From Spirosoma validum (lineage in GTDB: Bacteria; Bacteroidota; Bacteroidia; Cytophagales; Spirosomataceae), in contig NZ_JACXAA010000003.1 in the NCBI RefSeq assembly GCF_014699035.1, positions 558,001 through 622,000 of the forward strand: 64,000 nt of DNA. Direction: 5' to 3'. Each line of letters begins with the position of its first letter. Position 1 is the first letter of the stretch. Of this stretch, positions 25,509 through 35,463 are shown one piece after another. The notes under the pieces were generated by a model, which was not told where the DNA came from, did not search any database, and saw only the letters and a list, made by a program, of their open reading frames with translations. Made by a program: the position numbers and the translations under genes.

Positions 25509-26717
25509 ATGACATTTTCCAAATTATATCTGCAAGCCGGGCGCGATGAAGCGGTTCGGCGATTCCACCCCTGGATTTTTTCCCGAGCCATTAGCCGGTA
25601 CGAAGGCGATCTGAACGATGGTGATGTCGTAGAGGTATTCGACAGTAAAAAGAATTACCTGGCTACGGGACATTATCACGATGGCAGCATTGCCGTACGT
25701 ATCTTCTCGTTTGGTGCTACGTCCGGGGGACCCATTACGCCCGATTTACCTTACTGGACACAAAAACTGGCTCGCATTCGTACGATACGACTCGCCATTG
25801 TAACCGGTGAGACAAATTGCTATCGTTTGGTGCACGGAGAAGGAGATGGCTGTACAGGTTTGATTGTCGATATGTATAATGGCGTAGCGGTATTGCAGGC
25901 TCATTCCATTGGCATGCACCGTGACCGGGAACTGATAACCGAAGCGCTTAAAACTGTTTTTGGTGACGAACTACAGGCTGTTTACGATAAAAGTGCGGAT
26001 ACGTTACCCGATGAGTACGGTGCCACAGTAACGAACGGCTATCTCTTTGGCCGAACACCTGTACCGCATCCTGTTCAGGAGAATGGTAATACATTTCTCG
26101 TCAACTGGATAACTGGACAGAAAACAGGATTTTTTCTCGATCAGCGTGATAACCGGGCTTTACTGGCTCAGTATGCCAAAGGGAAGAACGTACTGAATGC
26201 GTTTTGCTATTCAGGAGGATTTTCCGTGTATGCGCTCAAAGCTGGCGCCCGTTCCGTTCATTCGGTTGATGTGTCGCAAAAAGCAATTGACTTAACAAAT
26301 CAGAACGTAGCGGCTAACGTTGGCGAAACGGATAAGCATGAGGCATACGCCGAAGATGTCATGCACTATCTGAAAGAGCACGGTCCGTCGCACGGTGATC
26401 ATCAGTACGACGTAGTGGTGCTCGATCCACCGGCGTTTGCCAAAAGTTTATCCGCCAGACACCGGGCCGTACAAGGATACAAACGGCTGAATGCTGAAGG
26501 GTTTCGGCGGGTAGCAAAAGGCGGGATTTTATTTACGTTCTCGTGTTCTCAGGTTGTAGACCGGGAGCTGTTTTACAATACGATTGTGGCCGCAGCCATC
26601 GAAGCGGGCCGGCAGGTACGTGTATTACATCACTTGAGCCAACCCGCCGACCATCCGGTTAGTCTGTTTCACCCCGAAGGCGGTTACCTGAAAGGATTAG
26701 TACTTTGGGTGGAGTAA
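25509..26717 (+). CDS. RlmI-type 23S rRNA (cytosine-C5) methyltransferase
   Basis: The 402-residue protein has an N-terminal PUA domain (residues 1-80, starting with KLYLQAGRDEAVRRFHPWIF), a central EEHEE-like region, and a class I SAM methyltransferase domain with NAFCYSGGFSVYALKAGA (SAM loop), VDVSQKAIDLTNQN and VLDPPAFAKS, and the FSCSQVVDRELF strand. This is the RlmI (YccW) layout, which makes m5C1962 in 23S rRNA of E. coli. Site specificity is carried over from the family. It is monocistronic. Confidence 0.93.
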   Translation: MTFSKLYLQAGRDEAVRRFHPWIFSRAISRYEGDLNDGDVVEVFDSKKNYLATGHYHDGSIAVRIFSFGATSGGPITPDLPYWTQKLARIRTIRLAIVTGETNCYRLVHGEGDGCTGLIVDMYNGVAVLQAHSIGMHRDRELITEALKTVFGDELQAVYDKSADTLPDEYGATVTNGYLFGRTPVPHPVQENGNTFLVNWITGQKTGFFLDQRDNRALLAQYAKGKNVLNAFCYSGGFSVYALKAGARSVHSVDVSQKAIDLTNQNVAANVGETDKHEAYAEDVMHYLKEHGPSHGDHQYDVVVLDPPAFAKSLSARHRAVQGYKRLNAEGFRRVAKGGILFTFSCSQVVDRELFYNTIVAAAIEAGRQVRVLHHLSQPADHPVSLFHPEGGYLKGLVLWVE

Positions 26718-26826
26718 TTAACGTAGCATTTGCCGTATAGAATGAATTCGATGACAACCGAATGACTTCAGGAATTGTTAAAGAGAGAAAACCAGAGTTA
26801 GCGATACAATCTTACACGGTTTCCGC

Positions 26827-26834
26827 TAATTTTG
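26827..26834 (+). promoter_or_regulatory. -7 element (TAATTTTG) of the E2 gene
   Basis: An exact TAnnTTTG match, 76 bases before the start codon at 26911. No -33 TTG at the expected spacing. Confidence 0.5.
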
Positions 26835-26910
26835 ACCCTCAACCAGAGTGCTGGTCCAGTGCTCCGGCGGCTCAGTCCTTTCGTATAACCCGATACATAT
26901 ATAGCTACTT

Positions 26911-28659
26911 ATGGCTGAATTAATTCGAATGCCCAAGATGAGCGACACGATGACCGAAGGCGTCATTGCGGAGTGGCACAAAAAAGTGGGCGATAAAGTA
27001 AAATCCGGCGACGTACTGGCCGAAGTTGAAACCGACAAAGCGACGATGGACCTCGAAGCCTACGATGAAGGTACTTTGCTCTACATCGGCGTTGAAAAAG
27101 GAGCATCTGTACCTGTCGACGGCGTTTTAGCTGTTATCGGCGCCGATGGTGAGGATTACAAAGCGTTACTTAACGGTTCGAGCGGAGGCAGTCAGGAAGC
27201 ACCTGCGGCTCCTAAACCAGATCCCGCACCCGCACCTGCCAACAGTGCAAGCGGTGAGACGGCGACAAAATTACCCGATCAGAAAGCCGTTTCAGCAGCT
27301 CCAGCGGAGAACGTAAACGCATCGGTGATCCGAATGCCGAAAATGAGCGACACGATGACCGAAGGAACCATTGTGGCGTGGCATAAAAAAGAAGGTGATA
27401 CCGTAAAATCAGGCGACATACTGGCCGAAGTCGAGACCGACAAAGCGACAATGGACCTTGAAGCCTATGAAGAAGGTACATTACTCTATATCGGTGTAAA
27501 AGAAGGCGCATCTGTTGCCGTTGACGATATCATTGCTGTTGTTGGCGAAAAGGGAGCGAATTTCAAAGTTTTGGTTGAGGGAGGTGGATCTGCCCCAGCG
27601 CCAGCATCCGATAAAGAAGCCGCTACGGGCGAAAGTGGTAGTTCAACCGCTGAACAAAATCCACAAGCCGATCTGCCTGCCGATGCTGATACCGACTTGT
27701 CGTATGGCGGTGGTACAGGAGACGCAGCCGAATCAAATGGTCGTGTAAAAGCGTCTCCCTTAGCTAAACGCATTGCTGAAGATAAAGGCATTAACCTGAC
27801 CCAGGTAAAAGGTAGCGGCCCTGAAGGACGTATCGTGAAGAGCGATGTTGAATCGTTCACACCGGGAGCCGCGCCAGCTGCGAAACCTGCCGCACCACAA
27901 CCGGTTGCTCAGCCAGCACCAGCCGCTGCTCCTGCTCCCGCAGCGCCACAGGCACAACCTGCAGCGCCTGCACCAGCAGGTGAGTATGAAGACGTTCCGG
28001 TTAGCCAGATGCGCAAGACGATTGCCCGTCGCCTGAGCGAGAGTCTGTTTACTGCTCCGCACTTCTACCTAACCATGGAAATCAACATGGACAAGGCGAT
28101 GGAGTTGCGAGGTACAGTCAATGCGGTTAGCCCGGTTAAAGTATCGTTCAACGATTTTGTACTTAAAGCCGCTGCTGTGGCCTTGAAACAGCATCCGAAC
28201 GTTAACTCGTCATGGCTGGGTGATAAGATACGAAAATACAAATACGTTAACATTGGCGTAGCGGTAGCCGTTGACGAAGGGCTGCTGGTACCAGTGATAC
28301 GTAACGCCGATCAAAAAACATTGTCGACCATTTCGGGTGAAGTGAAAGATCTGGCTGCTAAAGCCAAAGACAAAAAGCTCCAGCCGAAAGATTGGGAGGG
28401 CAGTACGTTCTCGATTTCAAACCTCGGTATGTTCGGCATTGACGAATTTACAGCGATCATCAACCCGCCCGATTCCTGTATCCTGGCGATTGGTACGATC
28501 AAGCAGACCGTAAAATTTGAAGGCGAGGTAGCGAAGCCAACGAACGTCATGAAAGTAACGCTATCCTGCGATCACCGCGTAGTGGATGGCGCAACAGGAG
28601 CTGCTTTCCTGCAAACGGTTAAGCAACTGCTCGAAGATCCGATGCGGATGCTGGTGTAA
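26911..28659 (+). CDS. pyruvate dehydrogenase complex E2, dihydrolipoamide acetyltransferase
   Basis: The 582-residue E2 has two N-terminal lipoyl domains, each with the lipoylated lysine in ETDKATMDLEAY (Lys43 in the first, about residue 180 in the second), Ala/Pro-rich linkers, a peripheral-subunit binding domain (VKASPLAKRIAEDKGINL) and a C-terminal catalytic acetyltransferase core ending with the active-site DHRVVDGATGA. It shuttles acetyl groups from pyruvate to CoA. The lipoyl sequence opens IRMPKMSDTM, as in PDH E2 proteins rather than 2-oxoglutarate E2. The E1 and E3 genes are not adjacent. The two lipoyl domains are near copies, showing recent internal duplication. Confidence 0.93.
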   Translation: MAELIRMPKMSDTMTEGVIAEWHKKVGDKVKSGDVLAEVETDKATMDLEAYDEGTLLYIGVEKGASVPVDGVLAVIGADGEDYKALLNGSSGGSQEAPAAPKPDPAPAPANSASGETATKLPDQKAVSAAPAENVNASVIRMPKMSDTMTEGTIVAWHKKEGDTVKSGDILAEVETDKATMDLEAYEEGTLLYIGVKEGASVAVDDIIAVVGEKGANFKVLVEGGGSAPAPASDKEAATGESGSSTAEQNPQADLPADADTDLSYGGGTGDAAESNGRVKASPLAKRIAEDKGINLTQVKGSGPEGRIVKSDVESFTPGAAPAAKPAAPQPVAQPAPAAAPAPAAPQAQPAAPAPAGEYEDVPVSQMRKTIARRLSESLFTAPHFYLTMEINMDKAMELRGTVNAVSPVKVSFNDFVLKAAAVALKQHPNVNSSWLGDKIRKYKYVNIGVAVAVDEGLLVPVIRNADQKTLSTISGEVKDLAAKAKDKKLQPKDWEGSTFSISNLGMFGIDEFTAIINPPDSCILAIGTIKQTVKFEGEVAKPTNVMKVTLSCDHRVVDGATGAAFLQTVKQLLEDPMRMLV

Positions 28660-28755
28660 AAAAGGAGAAAAGGGAAGAGGGGGCGGAAAAGGACGAGAGG
28701 AAATTGTAAGATTCCCTTTGTCCCTTTCCGCCCCCTCTTCCCTTTTCTCCTTTTT
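28659..28755. terminator. 36-bp purine/pyrimidine hairpin between convergent genes
   Basis: Arms 28659-28694 and 28720-28755 match with a single mismatch. One arm is almost pure purine, the other almost pure pyrimidine and ends in a T-run. It begins at the last base of the E2 stop codon and ends just before the thioredoxin stop, so it serves both genes. Confidence 0.85.
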
Positions 28756-28756
28756 A

Positions 28757-29101
28757 TTAAATCGTTGCTGGTTCCAGAGCGCCTTGCAGTTTTTGCTCCA
28801 ATACGTTCTTGGGAACGGCACCAATTACTTTATCGACTAACTGACCATTTTTGAAAATCATCAGGGTTGGGATGCTGCGGATACCAAATTTGGCGGGGAC
28901 TGCAGAATTCTGGTCAACGTCCATTTTGGCGACAACGGCTTTCCCTTCATATTCACCGGCCAGTTGCTCAACAACGGGTCCGATCATCTTACAGGGACCG
29001 CACCATTCGGCCCAAAAATCTACTAAAACGGGTTTGTCGGAATTTATAAGATCGTTGAAGTTAGCATCGGTAGCTTCTACGGCATGTGTTCCTGCTGCCA
29101 T
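28757..29101 (-). CDS. trxA: thioredoxin
   Basis: The start at 29101 (MAAGTHAVEAT) gives 114 residues, closest to standard thioredoxin; an in-frame ATG at 29137 would add 12 residues and cannot be excluded. The redox motif WCGPCK lies in VDFWAEWCGPCKMIG, followed by MDVDQNSAVPAKFGIRSIPTL with the conserved cis-proline. It is a cytoplasmic disulfide reductase. It converges on the E2 gene and follows the dnaE gene region in the opposite order. Confidence 0.96.
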   Translation of the reverse strand: MAAGTHAVEATDANFNDLINSDKPVLVDFWAEWCGPCKMIGPVVEQLAGEYEGKAVVAKMDVDQNSAVPAKFGIRSIPTLMIFKNGQLVDKVIGAVPKNVLEQKLQGALEPATI

Positions 29102-29173
29102 GACTGAAATGAGTTTATTATGTTGAACTTGTTTCATTCACATAAACCGTTTTCAGTACGTTTAGTTCCGAAT

Positions 29174-32100
29174 TTATGCCACCTTACACGTAACGCCCTC
29201 TATTGCTTCCAGTGCTCTTAAAAATGAATTGGCAGGTGAAACCTTCAGCGTACGTGACTGTAAACTGATTTCGATACGTTCGTTATGATCTACTACGTTG
29301 AGCGATAACGTACAAGTGCCCGGATGCGCATTCGCAAGTTCGTTGAGTTTAGCTACAAGCTGCGCGTTCAGGGAGTCGATGGTTAACGATACGCGGAGTT
29401 CTTTGCAGAATTTTTCACGCATGTCGTTGAGCAAACGAATACTTACAGGTTTAAACTCCAGTTGCTCAGATCCCCATTTATTCTGCGTCTTACCCGTAAT
29501 GTGCAGGAACCGGCCCACCTCAATGTATTGTACCAGCCGGACGTAATCGTCGCCGAAAAGAGCCATTTCGAGCGACGAATTGTAATCTTCGATTTTGAAG
29601 ATACAGAACGGATTGCCGCTTTTCGTTACGCGCATTTGAACCGCCGAAACAATACCACCAACTTTAATTTCAGGCTGTTTCGTCTCGAAAATATTGGCCA
29701 GCGTACAGTTACAGAAGCCTTCCATTTCGAGTTTGAACTCATCAAGTGGATGGCCCGTGATATAGAAGCCAACGACGTCTTTCTCGTATTTCAATTTTTC
29801 GATCTGGTTCCATTCCGTTACAACGGGAGGTTTGGGTCGGGCAATCATCGGTTCCCCGTTCATCATAGCTCCGAACAGTGATTGCTGGGCAGCGGCCTTC
29901 TCGGCGTGATAATTGTTAGCGTACCGGATGATCTTGTCAAGGAACGGCGACGTATCGCCATCGGCCATATCAAAATACTGCGCCCGGTGGTACTCGTCAA
30001 TGCTGTCGAACGCACCGGCATAAGCCAGCGATTCCCACGTTTTTTTGTTCACCGTTCGGAGATTAACCCGGATGGCAAAGTCGAATATATCCTTGAACGG
30101 TCCGCCCGCTTTCCGCTCTTCGATAATGGCTTCTACGGCGGCATCGCCCGCGCCTTTGATACCACCCAGTCCAAACCGAATTTCGCCCTTGTCGTTTACG
30201 CCGAAAAAGCGCTCTGATTCGTTTACATCAGGACCAAGTACCGGAATGCCAATATTTTTACACTCTTCCAGGAAGAACGTAATCTTGTCAATTGTACCCA
30301 AGCAGCTTGTTAAAACGGCTGCCATGTATTCAGAACGGTAATGCGCTTTGAGATAGGCCGTTTGATAGGCCACAAAGGCGTAGCAGGTCGAGTGTGATTT
30401 GTTGAAGGCGTAGGAGGCAAAGGCTTCCCAGTCGGTCCAGACTTTCTCGCAAACTTTCAGGGGCAGGTTATTGGACGCACAACCATCCATAAATTTCCCC
30501 TTCATCTTGTCGAGCGTGGCTTTGTCTTTCTTCCCCATCGCCTTCCGCAGTACGTCGGCGTCACCTTTGGTGAAGTTGCCGAGCTTCTGCGAGAGCAACA
30601 TCAGCTGCTCCTGATAGACCGTAATGCCGTACGTATCACCCAGGTATTCCTCCATTTCGGGCATGTCGTACTTGACTTCTTCGCGGCCGTGTTTCCGGTT
30701 GATGTAGTTCGGAATGTAGGCAATCGGGCCTGGTCGGTAGAGGGCGTTCATGGCAATGAGATCCCCGAAACGGTCAGGCTTCAGGTCTTTCATGTGCTTT
30801 TTCATGCCGTCGGATTCAAACTGAAAAACGGCGTTGGTTTCACCCCGCTGGAAGAGCTTGTACGTTTCCTCGTCGTCCAGCGGAATATCATCAATGCCCG
30901 TTTCTACGCCATTGATCAATAATCCACCATGATTTTGTTTGATAAGTCGCAGGCATTCTTTGATGATGGTGAGGTTGCGCAACCCCAGAAAGTCCATCTT
31001 GATAACGCCCGCATCCTCGATTACTTTGCCCTCATACTGCGTGATAATCAGGTTCGTATCTTTCGAGGTTGAGACTGGCACGATGTCCGACAAATCGCTG
31101 GGAGCGATGATGATTCCAGCCGCATGGAGGCCTGTGTTACGTACTGTTCCTTCGAGTTTGCGTGCCTGCTTGAGAACCGCCGATACCTTTTCGTAATCCA
31201 CGATCCGCATGGCCTGAGCCGCGCTTCGGTCGCCGGATTCGAGTGCCCGCATGCGCTTTACATTGTCGACTTCCTCGGGCTGGATAACGCTCGCCAATCC
31301 GCCCGGTCCATCAATTGGATCTTCAAAAATCCGTCGGAGCGTCATGTTGTACGTTGGCTTGTCGGGCACGAGCTTCACAACGGCGTTTGCATCCTGTAAG
31401 GGCAAATCCATTACCCGCGCTACGTCTTTTATGGACGATTTCGACGCCATTGTACCATACGTAACAATCTGTGCGACCTGTGCCTTACCGTACTTCTGAA
31501 CAACGTAATCAATCACCTTCTGCCGACCTTCATCGTCAAAATCCGTATCAATATCGGGCATCGACTTTCGGTCGGGATTCAGGAACCGCTCGAACAGAAG
31601 ATCGTATTTAATGGGGTCAATGTTGGTGATACCCGTACAGTAGGCCACCGCGCTCCCCGCTGCCGAACCACGTCCGGGTCCGATCATTACGCCCAGATCG
31701 CGACCAGCTTTAATGAAGTCCGATACGATCAGGAAGTACCCGGCGAATCCCATCGTTTTGATGGTAAATAATTCGAAGTCAAGTCGTTCCTGAATGTGCG
31801 GCAGAATATCGACGTAACGTTCTTTGGCACCTTCGTACGTCAGGTGACGCAAGTACTCCCACTGATTCAGTACGTCGTCGGTATGCTGCTGAAACTCCTG
31901 CGGAATTGGGAAGTTGGGCAGCATGATGTCACGCTTCAGCTTCAGCGTCTCCACCTTTCCTACGATCTCGTTGGTATTATCAATTGCTTCGGGAAGATCC
32001 TTGAACAGCGTCGTCATCTCCTGCGTGTTCTTGAAATAGAACTGATCGCTGAAGAAGGCAAAGCGCGTGTTTTTGGGCATTACATCGTCGTCGCTGAAAT

Positions 32101-32809
32101 CTTTCATCGACGGTGTGCTTTGCTTTTCGTTGGTGTTTACGCACAACAGAATATCGTGCGCTACCCAGTCGTCCTGATCGACGTAGTGCGAATCGTTCGA
32201 CGCAATGATCTTGACGTTGTACTTCCGGGCAAACTTGATCAGAATTTCGTTCGCTTTAATCTGATCGGGAATGTCGTGACGCTGTAATTCAACGTAGTAA
32301 TCCTCGCCAAAGCGGTCTAGCCACCATTTGAACTCAATTTCGCCCGCTTCTTCGCCCTTCTTCAGAATCGTTTTCGGTACGCTGGCACCGATGCAGCAGG
32401 TAGAGGCAATCAGTCCTTCTTTATATTGATCAATCAGGGCTTTCGTTACGCGCGGATACTTGCCATACAATCCCTCCATATACCCCAGCGAGCAGAGCTT
32501 CGCCAGGTTTTTATAGCCCTGCGCATTCTTTGCCAGTAAGAGTTGGTGATAGCGAACGTCCTTTTTCTCTTTGGTAAACTGCTTGATGGTATGATCTTCC
32601 ACGACGTAGAATTCGCAACCCACAATCGGTTTAATACCCTGTTTGCTGGCTTCGGCTACAAATTCAAACACACCAAACATATTCCCGTGATCGGTAATGG
32701 CGACAGCAGGCATGTTATCGGCTTTCGCCTTCTTGATCAGCTTTTTAATATCGGCCTGACCATCGAGCAGCGAGTATTGGGTGTGGCAGTGAAGATGAGA
32801 GAATTGCAT
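29174..32809 (-). CDS. dnaE: DNA polymerase III subunit alpha
   Basis: The 1211-residue protein is the replicative polymerase. It starts with a PHP domain (HLHCHTQYSLLDGQADI, with other metal histidines in ITDHGN), then the type C polymerase core with GPGRGSAAGS and the catalytic PDIDTDFDD near residue 410, the helix-hairpin-helix region and an OB fold near residue 1010-1090. The C-terminal tau-binding part is short, normal for this phylum. The PHP metal ligands look intact, which in several bacteria gives proofreading activity. Core essential gene; upstream lies a 490-base noncoding stretch. Confidence 0.97.
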   Translation of the reverse strand: MQFSHLHCHTQYSLLDGQADIKKLIKKAKADNMPAVAITDHGNMFGVFEFVAEASKQGIKPIVGCEFYVVEDHTIKQFTKEKKDVRYHQLLLAKNAQGYKNLAKLCSLGYMEGLYGKYPRVTKALIDQYKEGLIASTCCIGASVPKTILKKGEEAGEIEFKWWLDRFGEDYYVELQRHDIPDQIKANEILIKFARKYNVKIIASNDSHYVDQDDWVAHDILLCVNTNEKQSTPSMKDFSDDDVMPKNTRFAFFSDQFYFKNTQEMTTLFKDLPEAIDNTNEIVGKVETLKLKRDIMLPNFPIPQEFQQHTDDVLNQWEYLRHLTYEGAKERYVDILPHIQERLDFELFTIKTMGFAGYFLIVSDFIKAGRDLGVMIGPGRGSAAGSAVAYCTGITNIDPIKYDLLFERFLNPDRKSMPDIDTDFDDEGRQKVIDYVVQKYGKAQVAQIVTYGTMASKSSIKDVARVMDLPLQDANAVVKLVPDKPTYNMTLRRIFEDPIDGPGGLASVIQPEEVDNVKRMRALESGDRSAAQAMRIVDYEKVSAVLKQARKLEGTVRNTGLHAAGIIIAPSDLSDIVPVSTSKDTNLIITQYEGKVIEDAGVIKMDFLGLRNLTIIKECLRLIKQNHGGLLINGVETGIDDIPLDDEETYKLFQRGETNAVFQFESDGMKKHMKDLKPDRFGDLIAMNALYRPGPIAYIPNYINRKHGREEVKYDMPEMEEYLGDTYGITVYQEQLMLLSQKLGNFTKGDADVLRKAMGKKDKATLDKMKGKFMDGCASNNLPLKVCEKVWTDWEAFASYAFNKSHSTCYAFVAYQTAYLKAHYRSEYMAAVLTSCLGTIDKITFFLEECKNIGIPVLGPDVNESERFFGVNDKGEIRFGLGGIKGAGDAAVEAIIEERKAGGPFKDIFDFAIRVNLRTVNKKTWESLAYAGAFDSIDEYHRAQYFDMADGDTSPFLDKIIRYANNYHAEKAAAQQSLFGAMMNGEPMIARPKPPVVTEWNQIEKLKYEKDVVGFYITGHPLDEFKLEMEGFCNCTLANIFETKQPEIKVGGIVSAVQMRVTKSGNPFCIFKIEDYNSSLEMALFGDDYVRLVQYIEVGRFLHITGKTQNKWGSEQLEFKPVSIRLLNDMREKFCKELRVSLTIDSLNAQLVAKLNELANAHPGTCTLSLNVVDHNERIEISLQSRTLKVSPANSFLRALEAIEGVTCKVA

Positions 32810-33299
32810 AGCGAATGAACTGTCTGAACCGCACCGGCACCCGGCAGGTTTTTATGATTTTCCTGATTTGCAGGATTACGTTCCACTGTAAAAATAGGAA
32901 AACTGACGGGGACAGTGATGGTATTGAGCAGGGATTTTTAGAAAGATTTAGATAAGGCACTGAGAAGCAAAGAGATTACATCAATTCGTTGACTGCCTGC
33001 AAAAGCCGTCGCTTCACATCGATCCAAGTTATAGGGGTAAGTACACTAAACTTGCTGTAACGCGGGTGGGAACCCGCGATATTGTCGCCATCATCGCGGG
33101 TTCCCACCCGCGTTACAGCAAGTCTATAAGTCGCTTTAGTAGTTCCAGGATACTGGGTTCGATTGTTGCCGGGTGTAGCCATTCTTCACTATGTATCTAG
33201 CTTATCATAAAATGAGGGAAAGGGTAGGAAAGACGAATCAGTAAAGATGAGCATCTTGCTTGTTTAACAGTCAGATCCTGTGGACAGAACGTAGTGAAG
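32810..33299. other. 490-base intergenic region with a long palindrome
   Basis: The region lies between the divergent dnaE and GH28 genes. Short frames (32745-32960 and 32976-33182, both minus) have no protein character, and the second runs through the hairpin at 33050-33123. Promoters for both flanking genes should be here, but I find no clean TAnnTTTG match. Confidence 0.5.
33050..33123. repeat. 31-bp perfect inverted repeat
   Basis: Arms 33050-33080 and 33093-33123 are perfectly complementary around a 12-base loop. Each arm itself contains a smaller GC-rich palindrome, CGCGGGTGGGAACCCGCG, so cruciform and nested folds are possible. It stands between divergent promoters, where a terminator is not expected. 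Confidence 0.9.
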
Positions 33300-34628
33300 A
33301 TGAAAAAAATAGTGGTTGCGCTGTTATGCATGCTTGCGCTCAGTGCACAGCTTGTCGCGCAAAACGTATCCAAAGCGGCATTCCCGGATGGTAGTCCGAT
33401 CAGTGGCTGGTTTACGACAACCCAAAAGGTTAGCCTGGCTCAGCTTGGGAAAACGTACGTGATTACGAATTATGGCGTAAAGCTGGATAGTACGGTCGTG
33501 CAAACCGACGCGATTCAGAAAACCATTGATGCGGCCGCTCAGAAGGGTGGGGGCGTGATTGTTATTCCGAAGGGTACGTTCATGAGCGGAGCTTTATTTT
33601 TCAAGCCCAGAACCCATTTATACGTAGCAGAGGGGGCTGTCCTCAAAGGCTCCAATAACATTGTCGACTACCCAAAATTACCGTCGCGGATGGAAGGCCA
33701 GAGTCTGGATTATTTTGCGGCTCTGGTCAATGCGTATCAGGTTGATGGCTTTACGATTTCGGGAAAAGGGACGATCGATGGCAACGGGTTGCGCTTTTGG
33801 GAGGCCTTTTGGCAACGACGTAAAGAAAATCCGAACTGCACGAATCTGGAGGTTTCCCGCCCGAGACTGGTCTTTATCTGGAAATGCAACAACGTACAGG
33901 TTCAGGATGTGAACCTGCACAATGCGGGTTTCTGGACCAGTCACTATTATCAGTGCCAGCATGTGAAAGTGCTGGATGCGCATATTTATTCGCCCTACAA
34001 GCCCGTCAAAGCACCGAGTACGGACGCCATCGATATCGATGCTTGTTCCAACGTACTGATCAAAGGGTGCTACATGTCGGTCAATGATGACGCGATTGCG
34101 CTCAAAGGGGGCAAAGGACCCTGGGCTGACCGTGTGCCGAGTAACGGAGCCAACACCAACATCATCATTGAGGATTGCGAGTTTGGCTTTTGCCATTCGG
34201 CGCTTACCTGCGGCAGTGAAGCGATTCACAACCGAAATATTGTTATGCGAAATTGTCACGTCAGCGAGGCCAGCCGGGTGTTATGGCTGAAAATGCGTCC
34301 CGATACGCCACAGCTTTACGAATACATTCGCCTGGAAAATATTAAAGGTCAGGCGCATAGTCTACTGTATGCAAAGCCGTGGACCCAGTTCTATGATCTT
34401 CAGGGCCGTAAAGACGAGCCCCTTTCATACGCGAACCACGTGACGCTGAAAAATATCGAGCTGGTGTGTGATACGTTCTTCGACGTAGCGGTTTCAGCGC
34501 GCGACAAGCTCTCCAATTTCACGTTCGAGAACTTCGCCGTCGAAAGCAAAAACGCGGCCATCGACAAATCGGTAGTCAATGGGTTTATCCTCAAAAATGT
34601 GAAAGTCAACAATAAAATAGTGGAGTAG
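33300..34628 (+). CDS. glycoside hydrolase family 28 (polygalacturonase-like)
   Basis: The ATG at 33300 is preferred to the GTG at 33294. The roughly 442-residue enzyme has a signal peptide ending LVAQN and a right-handed beta-helix. GH28 signatures are visible: STDAIDIDACSNVLIKG (Asp), VNDDAIALKGG (the catalytic Asp pair), and ECDFG-like CEFGFCHSALTCGSE. Polygalacturonases hydrolyse alpha-1,4-galacturonan in pectin; some GH28 members act on rhamnogalacturonan or xylogalacturonan. The SGNH esterase gene starts 10 bases downstream, so pectin breakdown is the likely job. Confidence 0.93.
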   Translation: MKKIVVALLCMLALSAQLVAQNVSKAAFPDGSPISGWFTTTQKVSLAQLGKTYVITNYGVKLDSTVVQTDAIQKTIDAAAQKGGGVIVIPKGTFMSGALFFKPRTHLYVAEGAVLKGSNNIVDYPKLPSRMEGQSLDYFAALVNAYQVDGFTISGKGTIDGNGLRFWEAFWQRRKENPNCTNLEVSRPRLVFIWKCNNVQVQDVNLHNAGFWTSHYYQCQHVKVLDAHIYSPYKPVKAPSTDAIDIDACSNVLIKGCYMSVNDDAIALKGGKGPWADRVPSNGANTNIIIEDCEFGFCHSALTCGSEAIHNRNIVMRNCHVSEASRVLWLKMRPDTPQLYEYIRLENIKGQAHSLLYAKPWTQFYDLQGRKDEPLSYANHVTLKNIELVCDTFFDVAVSARDKLSNFTFENFAVESKNAAIDKSVVNGFILKNVKVNNKIVE

Positions 34629-34638
34629 CATAAGCCTC

Positions 34639-35463
34639 ATGAAAAATCGAATAATCTTCCTTGTTCTGGTCTGTTTAACCAGTTCCTTCACCCACAAAGA
34701 GCTTACATGGGTGGCTCTTGGCGATTCCATTACGTATTTGAATGACCATAGCAACGAAACGGGGGATCGTATCACCAAAGGGTATATGACCCGTGTGACT
34801 GAGAAACTGCCATACATTCACTACGTTAATCAGGGACATAATGGCTGGACAGCAGTTCGGATTGCCGAGCAAATTGACAAATTGGGCTTAACCAAAGCAG
34901 ACATTTATTCGGTTTTTCTGGGGACCAACGACTGGTGGGGCGGAAAGCCGCTGGGTCGTTTTGCCGATTATGAGCAAAAAACGGGTACGGGTACAGTGTA
35001 TGGTTCTTTCCGGGTAATTGTCGACAAACTACGTAGTCTGAATCCGCAGGCGCAAATTCTACTCATTACGCCCATGCAGCGCGTCGATTTTGTATATCTG
35101 ACTAATTTCAAAAACAATGCGTTCGGGTCATATAAAGCGAAGAATGGGCAGTACCTCGAATCGTTTGCCAATGCACTTGATTCAATTGGCCGTTATGAAA
35201 AGCTTCCGGTTGTTGATCTGTATCACCTGAAAAGCCTGACTCATAAGAAACTGGTAAAATACAAACGCCTAAAAGATCCGCAAACGGGCGTTTACACCAA
35301 CTACGCTTATCCGAAGTTTATCGATATCCCGTTCAATCCCGAAACAGATGACTATCCGTATCCAGTCGACGCAATCGATCGGACCTACGATGGTCTGCAT
35401 CCATCCGATAAAGGGTACGAGCTGATTACGCGTAAACTGGTGAAGGTGCTGAAAAAATATTGA
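34639..35463 (+). CDS. secreted SGNH/GDSL hydrolase (acetylesterase-like)
   Basis: The 274-residue protein has a signal peptide (about residues 1-17) and the four SGNH blocks: ALGDSIT (Ser), GHNGWT (Gly), FLGTNDWW (Asn) and DGLHPSDKGYE (Asp-x-x-His). Family members deacetylate polysaccharides such as rhamnogalacturonan. Being 10 bases downstream of the GH28 gene, it probably removes acetyl groups from the pectic chain so the hydrolase can act. Specificity is inferred from context. Confidence 0.9.
   Translation: MKNRIIFLVLVCLTSSFTHKELTWVALGDSITYLNDHSNETGDRITKGYMTRVTEKLPYIHYVNQGHNGWTAVRIAEQIDKLGLTKADIYSVFLGTNDWWGGKPLGRFADYEQKTGTGTVYGSFRVIVDKLRSLNPQAQILLITPMQRVDFVYLTNFKNNAFGSYKAKNGQYLESFANALDSIGRYEKLPVVDLYHLKSLTHKKLVKYKRLKDPQTGVYTNYAYPKFIDIPFNPETDDYPYPVDAIDRTYDGLHPSDKGYELITRKLVKVLKKY

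Noticed and set aside
25321..25515. Lys/Gly-rich open frame on the minus strand
   Set aside because: It is the reading of a purine/pyrimidine tract, low complexity only.
27486..28062. Overlapping minus-strand frames inside the E2 gene
   Set aside because: They are shadows of the Ala/Pro-rich E2 linkers.
32976..33182. 68-codon minus-strand frame
   Set aside because: It is made largely of the 31-bp inverted repeat and has no protein character.
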